Shown here piece by piece: positions 1 through 8,138 of a DNA stretch of 38,357 nt (its first letter is position 1; each line of letters opens with the position of its first letter). Where the stretch lies: NCBI RefSeq assembly GCF_905371695.1, contig NZ_CAJPMA010000003.1, forward strand, positions 1 to 38,357, read 5' to 3'. The notes under the pieces were generated by a model. That model was not told the DNA's origin. It ran no database searches and saw only the letters and a list, made by a program, of their open reading frames with translations. The position numbers were made by a program, and so were the translations under genes. This stretch comes from an uncultured Campylobacter sp. GTDB lineage: Bacteria; Campylobacterota; Campylobacteria; Campylobacterales; Campylobacteraceae.

Positions 1-2148
1 GCCCCTTAAAATTTGCCCCTCTGCACTGCCAAATATACTAATCGCCGTGCGCGCGTGGATATCCTCGTCGTTCGCAAATGCCCGCAAAAGCGCCTCGTCG
101 CGGCTAAAATGCGCGAGCAGTCGCAGCTCGATCTGCGAGTAGTCAAGGCCCACGAAGCTAAAGCCGCTTTTAGCCTCAAAGCAGCCGCGCACGTCCTTAG
201 CTAGGTTGCCGCGAGCGGGGATATTTTGCAGGTTCGGATTTTTAGACGATAGCCTGCCCGTGCTAGTTCCCGTCTGGATAAAATTCGTGTATATCCTGCT
301 ATTAGCGTCTTTTTTGGCTAAATTTAGCAGCGGTTCGCAGTAAGTGCTTTGCAGCTTATATAGCTCGCGGTACTCGAGTAGTTTAGGGATGACGGGATGC
401 TCCTCGATGAGCTCTGCTAGCACGGCCTCGTCGGTGCTGTAGCCCGTTTTTGTCTTTTTCTTTACGGGTAGTTTTAGGTGCTCAAACAGCACTTCTCCTA
501 GCTGCTTAACGGAGTTTATATTAAAATTTTCGCCCGTTAGCTCGTAAATTTCGCTTGTTAAAGCCTTAATCTTAACGTCGTTTTTTAGGATCAAATTTTG
601 CATTTTTTCGCGGTTTATCGCGATGCCCTCGCGCTCCATATCAAAAAGCGTGAGTATAAAAGGAAACTCGTGCGTATCGGCAAGCTCGAGCAGCTCGGGA
701 TCAAGCAAATTTAAAAAGCTTTTGTAAAACTTCAGCGTTATCCAAGCATCCTCAGCGGCGTATTTTGCGGCGTTTTCAAGTGCTACGGACGCAAAGGTCT
801 CGCCGCGCTTTACCACATCTTCAAATTTGATCGTGTCGTAGTCATAGAGCCACTTGGCTAGCGCGTCCATACCCACGCTTGAACCCGGATCCATGAGCCA
901 GGCTAGTATCATCGTATCTTTAAAATTTACGGGCGGTTCTAGCCCTAAATTTCGCTTTACGACCTTAAAATCATACTTTAAATTTTGTCCGATCACGCAG
1001 CCTTTGTAAATTTGCCCTATCGCCCAGGCGGCAAATTTCTCGCTCGTCTGCTTCGGCACGCCCAGATACTCGTGCGACACGGGCACGTAGTAGGCCTCTT
1101 CGTCGTTAAAGCAAAAGCTAAAGCCGACCAAGCGGGCGTTTTGCGTATCGACGTCCGTAGTCTCGGTGTCAAAGGCCACGAGCGTGTCCACGTCTATATT
1201 TGCCAGCAGTCGCTCAATCTCGCTCTCGTCCGTTAAGAGCCGCGCATTAAAGCCGAGCTTAAATTCCGCGTTTTCGCCCGCGTCTTGGCTATTTTGCAGC
1301 GCTTTTAAAAGGCGGTTTAGATCGTATTCGCGCAGAGTATCGGCGACTTTTACGAGCGGATTTTGCTCGGGAAATTCCGCCCTTTTTAGATCGAGCACGT
1401 CAGGCACGTCGTCAAAGAGCGAGGTTAGGCGCTTGCTCAAAAACGCGCTTTCTCGCCCCTCGGCCAGCATGCCGCGGATACGTTCGTTTCGCACTAGCGG
1501 CAGGTTTTCGTAGATGCTTTCTAGATTGCCGAATTCGTTTAGCAGCTTTTTTGCGCCGACCGCGCCGATGCCTTTGACGCCCGGTATATTATCCGAGCTA
1601 TCGCCCGCGATCGCGAGAAAATCGCGAATTTGAGCAGGTAAAACGCCGTATTTTTCGACGCAGCTAGCGCTGTCGTGGTCGATCTTGCTTTGCGGGCTGT
1701 AGATGCTTACCTTGCCGTCCTCGATGAGCTGATAGAGGTCCTTGTCATGCGTCACGATACGTACAAATATATCCCTCTGTTTACACTCCTTTACGACGCT
1801 AGCGATGATGTCGTCGGCCTCGTAGCCTTCGCGGCTAACCGCGGCTAGACCCATTTTTTCTATCATCTCGATACACACGGGCAGCTGCTCTTTTAGTGCG
1901 GCGGGCGGCTCGGAGCGGTTGGCTTTGTATTCGCCCAGGATCTCGTGGCGCAGCGTTTTGCCCTTGCTATCTAGCGCAAAGATGATGTAGTCGCTGGCAA
2001 ACTCCTGGCGCAAATTCATAATAAAGCTAGCAAAGCCGCTCACCATGCCGCTTGGCTTGCCCTCGCGGTTTTTTAGCCCGCTCATCGCGTAGTAAAGTCT
2101 GAAAAAAAATCCGAAAGTGTCGATGATCGTTAGCGTTTTTTGGCTCAT
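1..2148 (-). CDS. polA: DNA polymerase I (3' part of gene cut by window edge)
   Basis: Pol I fills repair gaps and removes RNA primers. The gene starts at the ATG at 2148 behind an AAAGGA ribosome site and runs off the left edge, so 716 N-terminal residues are visible. Domains in order are: a 5' nuclease domain (about residues 1-290, with a GDSSDNIPGVKGIG helix-hairpin-helix); a 3'-5' exonuclease domain with DTETT at 327-331, a later NLKYD and YAAED, so the proofreading residues look intact; and the start of the polymerase domain. Motif A, DYSQIELRLLAH, begins at residue 669. The rest of the palm and fingers lies outside the window. It is the last gene of a minus-strand block (uvrA, glycosylase, HDOD, polA) and follows the HDOD gene after 94 bases, which hold only a weak TATATA (2204-2209) that could be a -10. 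The family identification is secure. Confidence 0.96.
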   Translation of the reverse strand, partial: MSQKTLTIIDTFGFFFRLYYAMSGLKNREGKPSGMVSGFASFIMNLRQEFASDYIIFALDSKGKTLRHEILGEYKANRSEPPAALKEQLPVCIEMIEKMGLAAVSREGYEADDIIASVVKECKQRDIFVRIVTHDKDLYQLIEDGKVSIYSPQSKIDHDSASCVEKYGVLPAQIRDFLAIAGDSSDNIPGVKGIGAVGAKKLLNEFGNLESIYENLPLVRNERIRGMLAEGRESAFLSKRLTSLFDDVPDVLDLKRAEFPEQNPLVKVADTLREYDLNRLLKALQNSQDAGENAEFKLGFNARLLTDESEIERLLANIDVDTLVAFDTETTDVDTQNARLVGFSFCFNDEEAYYVPVSHEYLGVPKQTSEKFAAWAIGQIYKGCVIGQNLKYDFKVVKRNLGLEPPVNFKDTMILAWLMDPGSSVGMDALAKWLYDYDTIKFEDVVKRGETFASVALENAAKYAAEDAWITLKFYKSFLNLLDPELLELADTHEFPFILTLFDMEREGIAINREKMQNLILKNDVKIKALTSEIYELTGENFNINSVKQLGEVLFEHLKLPVKKKTKTGYSTDEAVLAELIEEHPVIPKLLEYRELYKLQSTYCEPLLNLAKKDANSRIYTNFIQTGTSTGRLSSKNPNLQNIPARGNLAKDVRGCFEAKSGFSFVGLDYSQIELRLLAHFSRDEALLRAFANDEDIHARTAISIFGSAEGQILRG

Positions 2149-2242
2149 TATTTATCCTTTAAATTTAAGCCGCAGTTTTAGAAAATTTACGCCGCGCGAG
2201 AGGTATATAGCAGCCCGCGTAGAGTGCAAATTTGGGCCAAAT

Positions 2243-3055
2243 TTAGCCCAAATTTTGTTTTAGAGACGCGACGGCATCGGCTAAAATTTGCGGATCAAAT
2301 CCCGCTTGCTCGCATAAATTTAGCCCAAGCTGCACGCTTTGCTCGCTTAATCTTTGTTTTTGATTAATCATCGCGCGAACGATAAATAACGCCCACGCGC
2401 TTTGTTTATATTCTTCGGGCGCGTTTTGCGGGTCGTTTGAAGCGCGTATACTCTCCACCAAACTCGGCTCGAATCCCCAAAATTCGAAAATTTCGGCCGA
2501 TACCAAAACGTTCGTGGTGCCGAAATTCGTCATCTCCACCTGCGCTTCGTTAAAGCTTAATTCGATATCGTTTTTGAAAAACATCACGTCGTTTCGACGC
2601 ACGACCTCGTCGGCTAGCAAAATTTTACCCGTGTGTTGCAGCAACGCGCATAAAAATAGATCGTCGGCTTTAGGAGGCGAGACTTTTCTAAACCACGCGC
2701 GCACGAGAGCGGCCTGCTCGTTTGAGATATTTACGAACTCTTCGGGCTTAATGCCGTAAGGATCGATATTTACCTTAAATAGTCCAAGTACCGCCGAGCC
2801 CATTACGATCGATTTCGTCATCGCTTTTCCGAAAAGCGCGACGCCCTGCGAGACCGCCTTAATCTGGCGGTTAAAGCCGTAAAGGGGCGAATTCGCCGCC
2901 TTTAAAATCGCCGCCGTCATCATCGGATCGCTCTCGATCGCCTTTGCTAAATCGCCTACGCCGTATTCGTCGCTCGCGCAAATGTCTAAAATTTTCTGAC
3001 AATTTTTCGGTAACGGCGGTAAATTTTTAATGCGTCCCTTTATATCCTCGATCAT
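2243..3055 (-). CDS. HDOD domain protein
   Basis: The 270-residue protein is essentially a single HDOD domain, a catalytically degenerate relative of HD phosphohydrolases found in signalling proteins. Family hallmarks visible are the N-terminal LPPLPKNCQKIL stretch, the DLAKAIESDPMMTAAILKAANSPLYG helix pair (about residues 35-60) and the following SQGVALFGKAM segment. There is no signal peptide, membrane segment or fused output domain, so it is probably cytosolic. In other bacteria HDOD proteins act in motility, stress or c-di-GMP-linked control; no specific role can be read here. It starts at the ATG at 3055 behind AAAGGA, with its own probable promoter 33 bases upstream. It lies between a DNA-repair glycosylase gene and polA on the same strand. 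Confidence 0.9.
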   Translation of the reverse strand: MIEDIKGRIKNLPPLPKNCQKILDICASDEYGVGDLAKAIESDPMMTAAILKAANSPLYGFNRQIKAVSQGVALFGKAMTKSIVMGSAVLGLFKVNIDPYGIKPEEFVNISNEQAALVRAWFRKVSPPKADDLFLCALLQHTGKILLADEVVRRNDVMFFKNDIELSFNEAQVEMTNFGTTNVLVSAEIFEFWGFEPSLVESIRASNDPQNAPEEYKQSAWALFIVRAMINQKQRLSEQSVQLGLNLCEQAGFDPQILADAVASLKQNLG

Positions 3056-3087
3056 CTTCTATCCTTTCTAAAATTTCAAAAATATCG

Positions 3088-3093
3088 ATTTTA
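3088..3093 (-). promoter_or_regulatory. Probable -10 box of the HDOD gene
   Basis: On the minus strand TGC-TAAAAT lies 33-38 bases before the ATG, matching the extended -10 pattern seen repeatedly in this window; there is no recognisable -35. The rest of the 206-base gap (3056-3261) is AT-rich and I see no gene or clear terminator in it. Confidence 0.5.
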
Positions 3094-3261
3094 GCAAAAT
3101 TTAGATTTATTTTGGCTTTTTCGTTTTCGCAGCTTCGTTCGCTCTACTATTTTTGTTCGTGCAATCGTCTTTTTACGATTTTTACGTCAAATTTGCCGCA
3201 ACAAGTAAACGGATTCTTCTAAATTCGCCTACAAAACCTAAAATTTCCACGCGAAACGGCG

Positions 3262-3702
3262 CTAAATTTTCACCTTCTCCCACGGCTCGATTCCGCCTTT
3301 GACCTCTTTAAAAATGCTCGCGATTTCTATATTTTTTACGCTTAAATTTCGCTCGTAAGCCTTGATGTCACGTGATTTTAACTTCTCTTGTAAAAAGGCG
3401 AATTCATACTCGATCTGCCCGTGAGTGACGGCTATCTTGGCTAAATTTCGCTCGTCAAATTCACCCACTTTTGCCGCGTCAAATTTATACCCGCGAGCAC
3501 AGGCCTGCACATAAACTTCCGCTAGATACGCATTTATCGCCTCACACGCGTTTTCATGCGCGTAAAAACGGTCAAGCTGCGGGTGATTTTTGTAGCCTTT
3601 AGTTAGCCCCGCCAGCACGTTTTTCGCTAGCAGTGCCTCGCGCCAAAGTGCGACTAGCCCCTTTGCGTCGAGATATTTAAAGCTTATCGTCCAAAGCCTC
3701 AT
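3262..3702 (-). CDS. Pyrimidine dimer DNA glycosylase (endonuclease V-like)
   Basis: The 146-residue protein resembles the bacterial relatives of phage T4 endonuclease V (Pyr_excise family), which cut the glycosyl bond at UV-induced pyrimidine dimers and nick the strand. Visible signatures are MRLW at the start, KYLDAKGLVALWREALL (residues 9-25), KGYKNHPQLDRF (35-46) and a helix around GQIEYEFAFLQEKL. Glu22 in WRE lines up with the catalytic Glu23 of T4 (YRE). In T4 the N-terminal amine of Thr2 is the nucleophile; ungapped alignment puts Met1 here at that place. The ATG at 3702 is therefore functionally important. It is downstream of uvrA (115-base gap), so two independent UV-repair routes sit side by side. 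Family call good; activity inferred. Confidence 0.8.
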   Translation of the reverse strand: MRLWTISFKYLDAKGLVALWREALLAKNVLAGLTKGYKNHPQLDRFYAHENACEAINAYLAEVYVQACARGYKFDAAKVGEFDERNLAKIAVTHGQIEYEFAFLQEKLKSRDIKAYERNLSVKNIEIASIFKEVKGGIEPWEKVKI

Positions 3703-3817
3703 TTTTGCCTTTCGTTAAATTTACAGCCGTTTTTGCGGGCTAAATTTGGCGCGGCTAAGCCCGCAAATCATCAAATTTATACTGAAAATTTGATCCGTTG
3801 CAAACTTCTCAAAATTT

Positions 3818-6667
3818 TTATTTTTTCTTTGCCTTTTTTGCCGCGTTTTTCATATTTTCCAGCTCCTCGGCTAAAAATTTACCCGTATAGCTACCCGTTT
3901 TTGCGTGATTTTTAGCGATCTCTTTTACACTGCCCTCGGCGATGATTTTACCGCCTTTTGCGCCGCCTTCAGGCCCCATATCGACGATGTAGTCGCAGTT
4001 TTTGATGACGTCCATGTTGTGCTCGATGACAAAGACCGAGTTGCCAAGATCTACGAGATGGTGCAACACGCGCACGAGCCTATCGACGTCGGCGAAATGC
4101 AGCCCCGTAGTCGGCTCGTCAAGGATATAGAGCGTATTTCCAGTATCCGAACGACTGAGCTCCTTTGCCAGTTTTACGCGCTGCGCCTCGCCGCCGCTTA
4201 GCGTCACGGCGTTTTGTCCCAGCGTGATGTAGCCTAGGCCGACGTCTTGCAGCGTCGTTAGTTTGCTAGCGATTTTGGGCACGGATTTAAAAAACTCCAC
4301 CGCCTCGTCGATGCTCATATTTAGCACGTCGGCGATACTTTTGCCTTTGTAGAGGATTTCTAGCGTCTGCGCGTTGTAACGAGTGCCGCCGCATGAGTCG
4401 CAAACGACGTTTACGTCGGGCAAAAAGTGCATCTCGATCGTTATCTCGCCCTCGCCTTGGCACTTTTCGCAGCGTCCGCCCTTGACGTTGAAGCTAAACC
4501 TGCCGATCTTGTATCCGCGCAGTTTGGCTTCTTTGGTCTGCGCAAAAAGCCCTCTGATCTCGTCCATCACGCCCGTGTAGGTGGCCGGATTTGAGCGCGG
4601 AGTGCGGCCGATAGGGCTTTGATCGAGGTAGATCACTTTGTCTAGATTTTCTAGTCCGCTCAAATTTACTCCCGCGACCTTTTTTACCTTTTTGGCGCGG
4701 TTTAGCTGCTCCTGGGCTTCAGGCAGCAGGGTTTGCAGAACGAGCGAGCTTTTACCCGAACCAGAAACCCCCGTGATACCGACTAAATTTCGCAGCGGAA
4801 AGCGCGCGCTTAAATTTGATATGTTGTTGATATTTACGTTTGAGATTTCAAGCCAAGTGTCGATTTTTCGGTCTTTTCGGTAGTCGATTTCCTTTTCGCC
4901 GTTTATGTAAAGCGCGGTTTGCGTACTTGAGTCAAGCAGGCTTTTCACGTCGCCGGCAAAAACTATCTGCCCGCCGAATTTCCCCGCTCCAGGCCCGATA
5001 TCCACGATGTAGTCGGCCTCCTCGATCGTCTTTTTATCATGCTCGACTACGATCACGGAGTTGCCTTTGGCTTGCAAATTTCGCAGGGTTTTGATGAGCT
5101 TTAGCGTATCGCGCTCGTGCAGACCGATGCTAGGCTCGTCTAGCACGTACATCACGCCGCTAAGACCCGATCCGATCTGGCTAGCGATCCTGATACGCTG
5201 CGCTTCGCCGCCGCTAATCGTACGCGCGTCGCGTCCGAGCGAGAGATACCCCAGCCCCACGTCGTAGAGGAAAAACAGCCTCTCGTTTATCTCCTTAAAT
5301 ATCGGCTTTGCTATCGTTTTATCGTATTCGCTAAGGTAGCTAAAATTTGACTCGTCCGAAAAAAACGCGGTGCAGTTTTCGATACTCATGTCTAAAATTT
5401 CGCCGATACCGCGGCCTGCGACCTTGACGGCTAGGCTTTGAGGCTTTAGCCTGTGTCCGCCGCAGTCGTCGCAGATCTTCTCGCTCATGTATTCGTCGAA
5501 GTCCTTGTAGTCTTTTAGAAGCCCGTGAGTGATTTTTAGCGCGCCTTCAAATTTGCGCAGTAGCTTGTTTCGCTTCCAGAAAAACTCGACCTCTTTTACG
5601 TTTCCGTAGAGCACGAGGCGCTTTTCATCCTCGCTAAGCTCGCAGTAGGGGCGCTTTACGTCGATGCCGTTTTGCTCGCAAAAAGCTAGCAAAAATTTAT
5701 AATAATAGCTCATATTGTAGCCGTAAAGCAGCTTTATCGCGCCGCCTTCGATGCTTTTTTCTTCGTCGATCACTTTGGTTAGATCTAGGCTATATCTGAT
5801 GCCAAGACCATCACACCTCTCGCACGCGCCTTTTGGGGAGTTGAAGCTAAAGCTAAGCGGCTCGAGCGGCGTAAATGAAATTTTACAATCAAAACACGCC
5901 GAGTGCTCGCTGTAATGTATAAAGCTCTCTTTTAGCCCGAGCTCTTCGGCGTTTGCGATCTCGATCTCGACCTCGCCGTAGCTTTCATTTAGCGCTTTTT
6001 CTACGTCCTGGGCTAGGCGCTGCGCGTTATCCGCGTCTATCACGATGCGGTCTACGATGAGCTTTATCGTGTGTTTTTTGGTTTTAGCTAGCTCGATCTC
6101 CTCGTCTAAGCGCACCTGCACGCCGTCTATCTGAGCGCGCACGTAGCCTTTACCGCGTAAATTTTCGATCAAATCCGCCCACGTGCCCTTTTTTTCGCGC
6201 ACGAGCGGAGCGTAGATGACGACTTTGGCGCCCTCGGGGAGCTTTTGGATCTCGTTTATGATGTCGCTAGCCGACATTTTAGAGATCGGTTTGCCGCACT
6301 TGTGGCAGTGCTGGATGCCGATGCGAGCGTATAGCAGGCGCAGATAGTCGTAAATTTCCGTTATCGTGCCCACGGTCGAGCGCGGGTTTTTGGACGTGGT
6401 TTTTTGATCTATCGCGATAGCGGGCGTGAGGCCTTCGATCTTATCGATGTCGGGCTTACCCACGCGGTCTAAAAACTGCCTAGCGTAGCTGCTGAGGCTC
6501 TCCATATACCTGCGCTGTCCCTCGGCATAAAGCGTGTCAAAGGCTAGCGTGCTCTTGCCGCTGCCGCTAAGTCCGGTGAAAACTACGAGCTTGTTTTTCG
6601 GAATTTCAAGATTTAAATTTTTTAGGTTGTGCTCGCGCGCGCCCGTGATTTTTATTGTGTCGTTCAT
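3818..6667 (-). CDS. uvrA: UvrABC excinuclease subunit A
   Basis: UvrA is the ATP-dependent damage sensor that loads UvrB in nucleotide excision repair. The 949-residue length is normal. The first ABC module has Walker A GLSGSGKST at residues 32-40. The second has GVSGSGKSS in the C-terminal half. Each carries an SGGEAQR signature and a Walker B ending in LDEP (VLDEPSIGLH, ILDEPTTGLH). Zinc-binding Cys pairs are present: CFDC with CERC in the first insertion region and CEKC with CDSC in the second; further pairs are CHKC and CDDC. The C-terminus is a short lysine-rich tail. It starts at the ATG at 6667 and is divergent from the ferredoxin gene. No frameshift or missing motif was seen. Confidence 0.97.
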   Translation of the reverse strand: MNDTIKITGAREHNLKNLNLEIPKNKLVVFTGLSGSGKSTLAFDTLYAEGQRRYMESLSSYARQFLDRVGKPDIDKIEGLTPAIAIDQKTTSKNPRSTVGTITEIYDYLRLLYARIGIQHCHKCGKPISKMSASDIINEIQKLPEGAKVVIYAPLVREKKGTWADLIENLRGKGYVRAQIDGVQVRLDEEIELAKTKKHTIKLIVDRIVIDADNAQRLAQDVEKALNESYGEVEIEIANAEELGLKESFIHYSEHSACFDCKISFTPLEPLSFSFNSPKGACERCDGLGIRYSLDLTKVIDEEKSIEGGAIKLLYGYNMSYYYKFLLAFCEQNGIDVKRPYCELSEDEKRLVLYGNVKEVEFFWKRNKLLRKFEGALKITHGLLKDYKDFDEYMSEKICDDCGGHRLKPQSLAVKVAGRGIGEILDMSIENCTAFFSDESNFSYLSEYDKTIAKPIFKEINERLFFLYDVGLGYLSLGRDARTISGGEAQRIRIASQIGSGLSGVMYVLDEPSIGLHERDTLKLIKTLRNLQAKGNSVIVVEHDKKTIEEADYIVDIGPGAGKFGGQIVFAGDVKSLLDSSTQTALYINGEKEIDYRKDRKIDTWLEISNVNINNISNLSARFPLRNLVGITGVSGSGKSSLVLQTLLPEAQEQLNRAKKVKKVAGVNLSGLENLDKVIYLDQSPIGRTPRSNPATYTGVMDEIRGLFAQTKEAKLRGYKIGRFSFNVKGGRCEKCQGEGEITIEMHFLPDVNVVCDSCGGTRYNAQTLEILYKGKSIADVLNMSIDEAVEFFKSVPKIASKLTTLQDVGLGYITLGQNAVTLSGGEAQRVKLAKELSRSDTGNTLYILDEPTTGLHFADVDRLVRVLHHLVDLGNSVFVIEHNMDVIKNCDYIVDMGPEGGAKGGKIIAEGSVKEIAKNHAKTGSYTGKFLAEELENMKNAAKKAKKK

Positions 6668-6695
6668 TTTTTGCCTTTAAAATTTTGAACTTTCG

Positions 6696-6701
6696 ATGAT
6701 A
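6696..6701 (-). promoter_or_regulatory. Possible -10 box of uvrA
   Basis: TATCAT on the minus strand, 29-34 bases before the uvrA ATG, is the best -10 candidate in the 138-base divergent region 6668-6805. No LexA-like palindrome was evident. Confidence 0.35.
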
Positions 6702-6767
6702 ACCAAAAGCTAGTAAAATTTTTATAAATTCGGATTTAAATTTTATATCATTTTCAGCTTTTTTTGA

Positions 6768-6773
6768 TATTCT
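6768..6773 (+). promoter_or_regulatory. Possible -10 box of fdxA
   Basis: TATTCT in an AT-rich stretch lies 33 bases before the start codon, preceded by a T-rich run as is usual for Campylobacter promoters. No clear Fur-type operator is visible. Confidence 0.35.
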
Positions 6774-6805
6774 ATGCAAAAATTTTAAGCAAAGGATCAA
6801 AAAAA

Positions 6806-7090
6806 ATGTCAGTAAAAATCACGGACATCTGCATCAGCTGCGGCTCTTGCATCGACGAATGCCCCGTAAACGCGATCGTAGACGATAGCGATAACCCAAC
6901 CGGCGCGGACGCTTATTACGTATACGCCGACAAATGCGTAGAGTGCGTCGGACACAACGACGAGCCGGCATGCGCATCGGCCTGTCCTACCGACGGATGT
7001 ATCGTGTGGGACGAGGTTATGGGTTCGCAACCTTCTCGCAGCGAAATCGGTAGCGACCTACGCACGGGTTCTACGCCGGTAATCGGCTAA
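6806..7090 (+). CDS. fdxA: 2[4Fe-4S] ferredoxin
   Basis: The 94-residue electron carrier has two four-iron clusters of the YfhL/Allochromatium ferredoxin type. The first motif is C9-x2-C12-x2-C15-x3-C19-P. The second is C44-x2-C47-x8-C56-x3-C60-P, with an extra Cys65. The spacing of eight residues in the second motif is characteristic of this subfamily. The ATG at 6806 is chosen because AAAGGA ends at 6796, nine bases upstream; an in-frame ATG at 6764 has no ribosome site and overlaps the promoter. In C. jejuni the equivalent gene (fdxA) lies beside ahpC and ndk and is linked to aerotolerance; the same neighbours are present here. Eight A residues separate the ribosome site from the start. 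The gene is closed by a strong terminator. Confidence 0.9.
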   Translation: MSVKITDICISCGSCIDECPVNAIVDDSDNPTGADAYYVYADKCVECVGHNDEPACASACPTDGCIVWDEVMGSQPSRSEIGSDLRTGSTPVIG

Positions 7091-7136
7091 ATTTTAGGCT
7101 CTTACGGGCCTAAAATTTGCTTTTTAATTTTTTTTT
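7089..7136 (+). terminator. Intrinsic terminator after fdxA
   Basis: An 11-base-pair stem pairs 7089-7099 with 7108-7118 around an 8-base loop, followed by GC and then T-rich sequence with a run of nine T (7128-7136). The stem begins inside the fdxA stop codon, and the T tract abuts the ndk -10 box. Confidence 0.85.
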
Positions 7137-7139
7137 CAC

Positions 7140-7145
7140 TATAAT
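7140..7145 (+). promoter_or_regulatory. -10 box of the ndk-fabH operon
   Basis: A perfect TATAAT lies four bases after the nine-T tract of the fdxA terminator and 38 bases before the ndk ATG. The T tract probably doubles as the AT-rich upstream region of this promoter. Confidence 0.7.
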
Positions 7146-7182
7146 TGCCCGCTTTAAAAAAACAACAATCAAGGAAATTTCG

Positions 7183-7596
7183 ATGCAAAGAACACTTTCT
7201 ATCATCAAGCCAGACGCCGTCAAAAAAAACGTAGTCGGTAAAATTATCGATAGATTCGAAAGCAACGGTCTTCGCATAGCCGCCGCTAAAAAAATCAAAC
7301 TAAGCAAATGCGATGCAAAAGCGTTTTACGCAGTCCATAAAGACAGACCTTTTTTTAACGATTTAGTCGATTTTATGGTAAGCGGGCCGGTAGTCGTTAT
7401 GGTGCTTGAAGGCGAAAACGCCGTAGCCAAAAACCGCGAACTAATGGGCGCTACAAATCCGAAAGAAGCGGCAAAGGGAACGATAAGAGCCGACTTTGCC
7501 GACAGCATAGACGCTAACGCCGTTCACGGAAGCGATAGTTTAGAAAACGCCGCAGTAGAAATTGCATTTTTCTTTGCGTCAAGAGAAATTTGCTAA
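7183..7596 (+). CDS. ndk: Nucleoside diphosphate kinase
   Basis: The 137-residue cytosolic enzyme moves the gamma phosphate between nucleoside triphosphates and diphosphates. The N-terminal TLSIIKPDAV and the catalytic-histidine motif NAVHGSDSLENA (His115) are intact, and the length is normal. The ATG at 7183 follows AAGGA; an upstream in-frame start at 7117 would run through the promoter and terminator and is rejected. It leads a plus-strand set with the DUF177 gene, rpmF, plsX and fabH, all with short gaps, so co-transcription is likely. Confidence 0.97.
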   Translation: MQRTLSIIKPDAVKKNVVGKIIDRFESNGLRIAAAKKIKLSKCDAKAFYAVHKDRPFFNDLVDFMVSGPVVVMVLEGENAVAKNRELMGATNPKEAAKGTIRADFADSIDANAVHGSDSLENAAVEIAFFFASREIC

Positions 7597-7611
7597 ATTT
7601 AAAGGTAAATT

Positions 7612-7968
7612 TTGAAAATTCCGTTCGCTAAGATTTCTAGCCAAAATTTGGACTTTAAGTTAGAAAAAGACGGGTTAAAATTTAACGGAATTTTAAAAAA
7701 GATCAATCTTAAAACAATCGAATGTTTTGGTAAAATTTCCGGCTCTACGCCTCATATTTGCGATAGGTGCGGAGCGGAAATCAAACTAGAAATCGATCAA
7801 AACGTAGATTTAATTTTAAGCGACGGGGTTTATAAAGACCCGCAGAACGAATTGATCGACGCAATGGAATTTTTCGATGCGCAGATTGATTTAGACGAAG
7901 TTTTTGAAAGCGAAACGCAAGCTTTTAAAAGCGACTATTTTTATTGCGAAAATTGCAAAAATTTATAA
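7612..7968 (+). CDS. DUF177/YceD family protein
   Basis: A 118-residue protein with a CDRC pair at about residues 50-53 and a terminal CENC pair, which may bind one metal ion together. YceD/DUF177 proteins lie upstream of rpmF in many bacteria, exactly as here, and are associated with ribosomal RNA accumulation or ribosome assembly; the molecular role is not settled. The start is a TTG at 7612 with AAAGG seven bases upstream; I see no better start. It follows the ndk stop after 15 bases and precedes rpmF by 20 bases. Confidence 0.82.
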   Translation: MKIPFAKISSQNLDFKLEKDGLKFNGILKKINLKTIECFGKISGSTPHICDRCGAEIKLEIDQNVDLILSDGVYKDPQNELIDAMEFFDAQIDLDEVFESETQAFKSDYFYCENCKNL

Positions 7969-7988
7969 ATTTTTAAAAGGAGAATAAC

Positions 7989-8135
7989 ATGGCAGTACCA
8001 AAGCGAAGAGTAAGCCACGCTCGCGCGGCAAAGAGAAGAACGCACTATAAAGTGACGCTTCCGATCCCCGTAAAAGACAAAGACGGCTCATGGAAGATGC
8101 CTCACCGTATCAATAAAACGACGGGCGAATATTAA
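7989..8135 (+). CDS. rpmF: 50S ribosomal protein L32
   Basis: A 48-residue basic protein beginning MAVPKRRVSHARAAKRR and ending NKTTGEY. It is L32 of the large subunit and is read directly from the sequence. It lacks the CxxC pairs that bind zinc in many L32 proteins, i.e. the zinc-free form. It starts at the ATG at 7989 behind AGGAG, and its stop lies three bases before the plsX ATG. The DUF177-rpmF-plsX-fabH order is widely conserved in bacteria. Confidence 0.95.
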   Translation: MAVPKRRVSHARAAKRRTHYKVTLPIPVKDKDGSWKMPHRINKTTGEY

Positions 8136-8138
8136 AAA

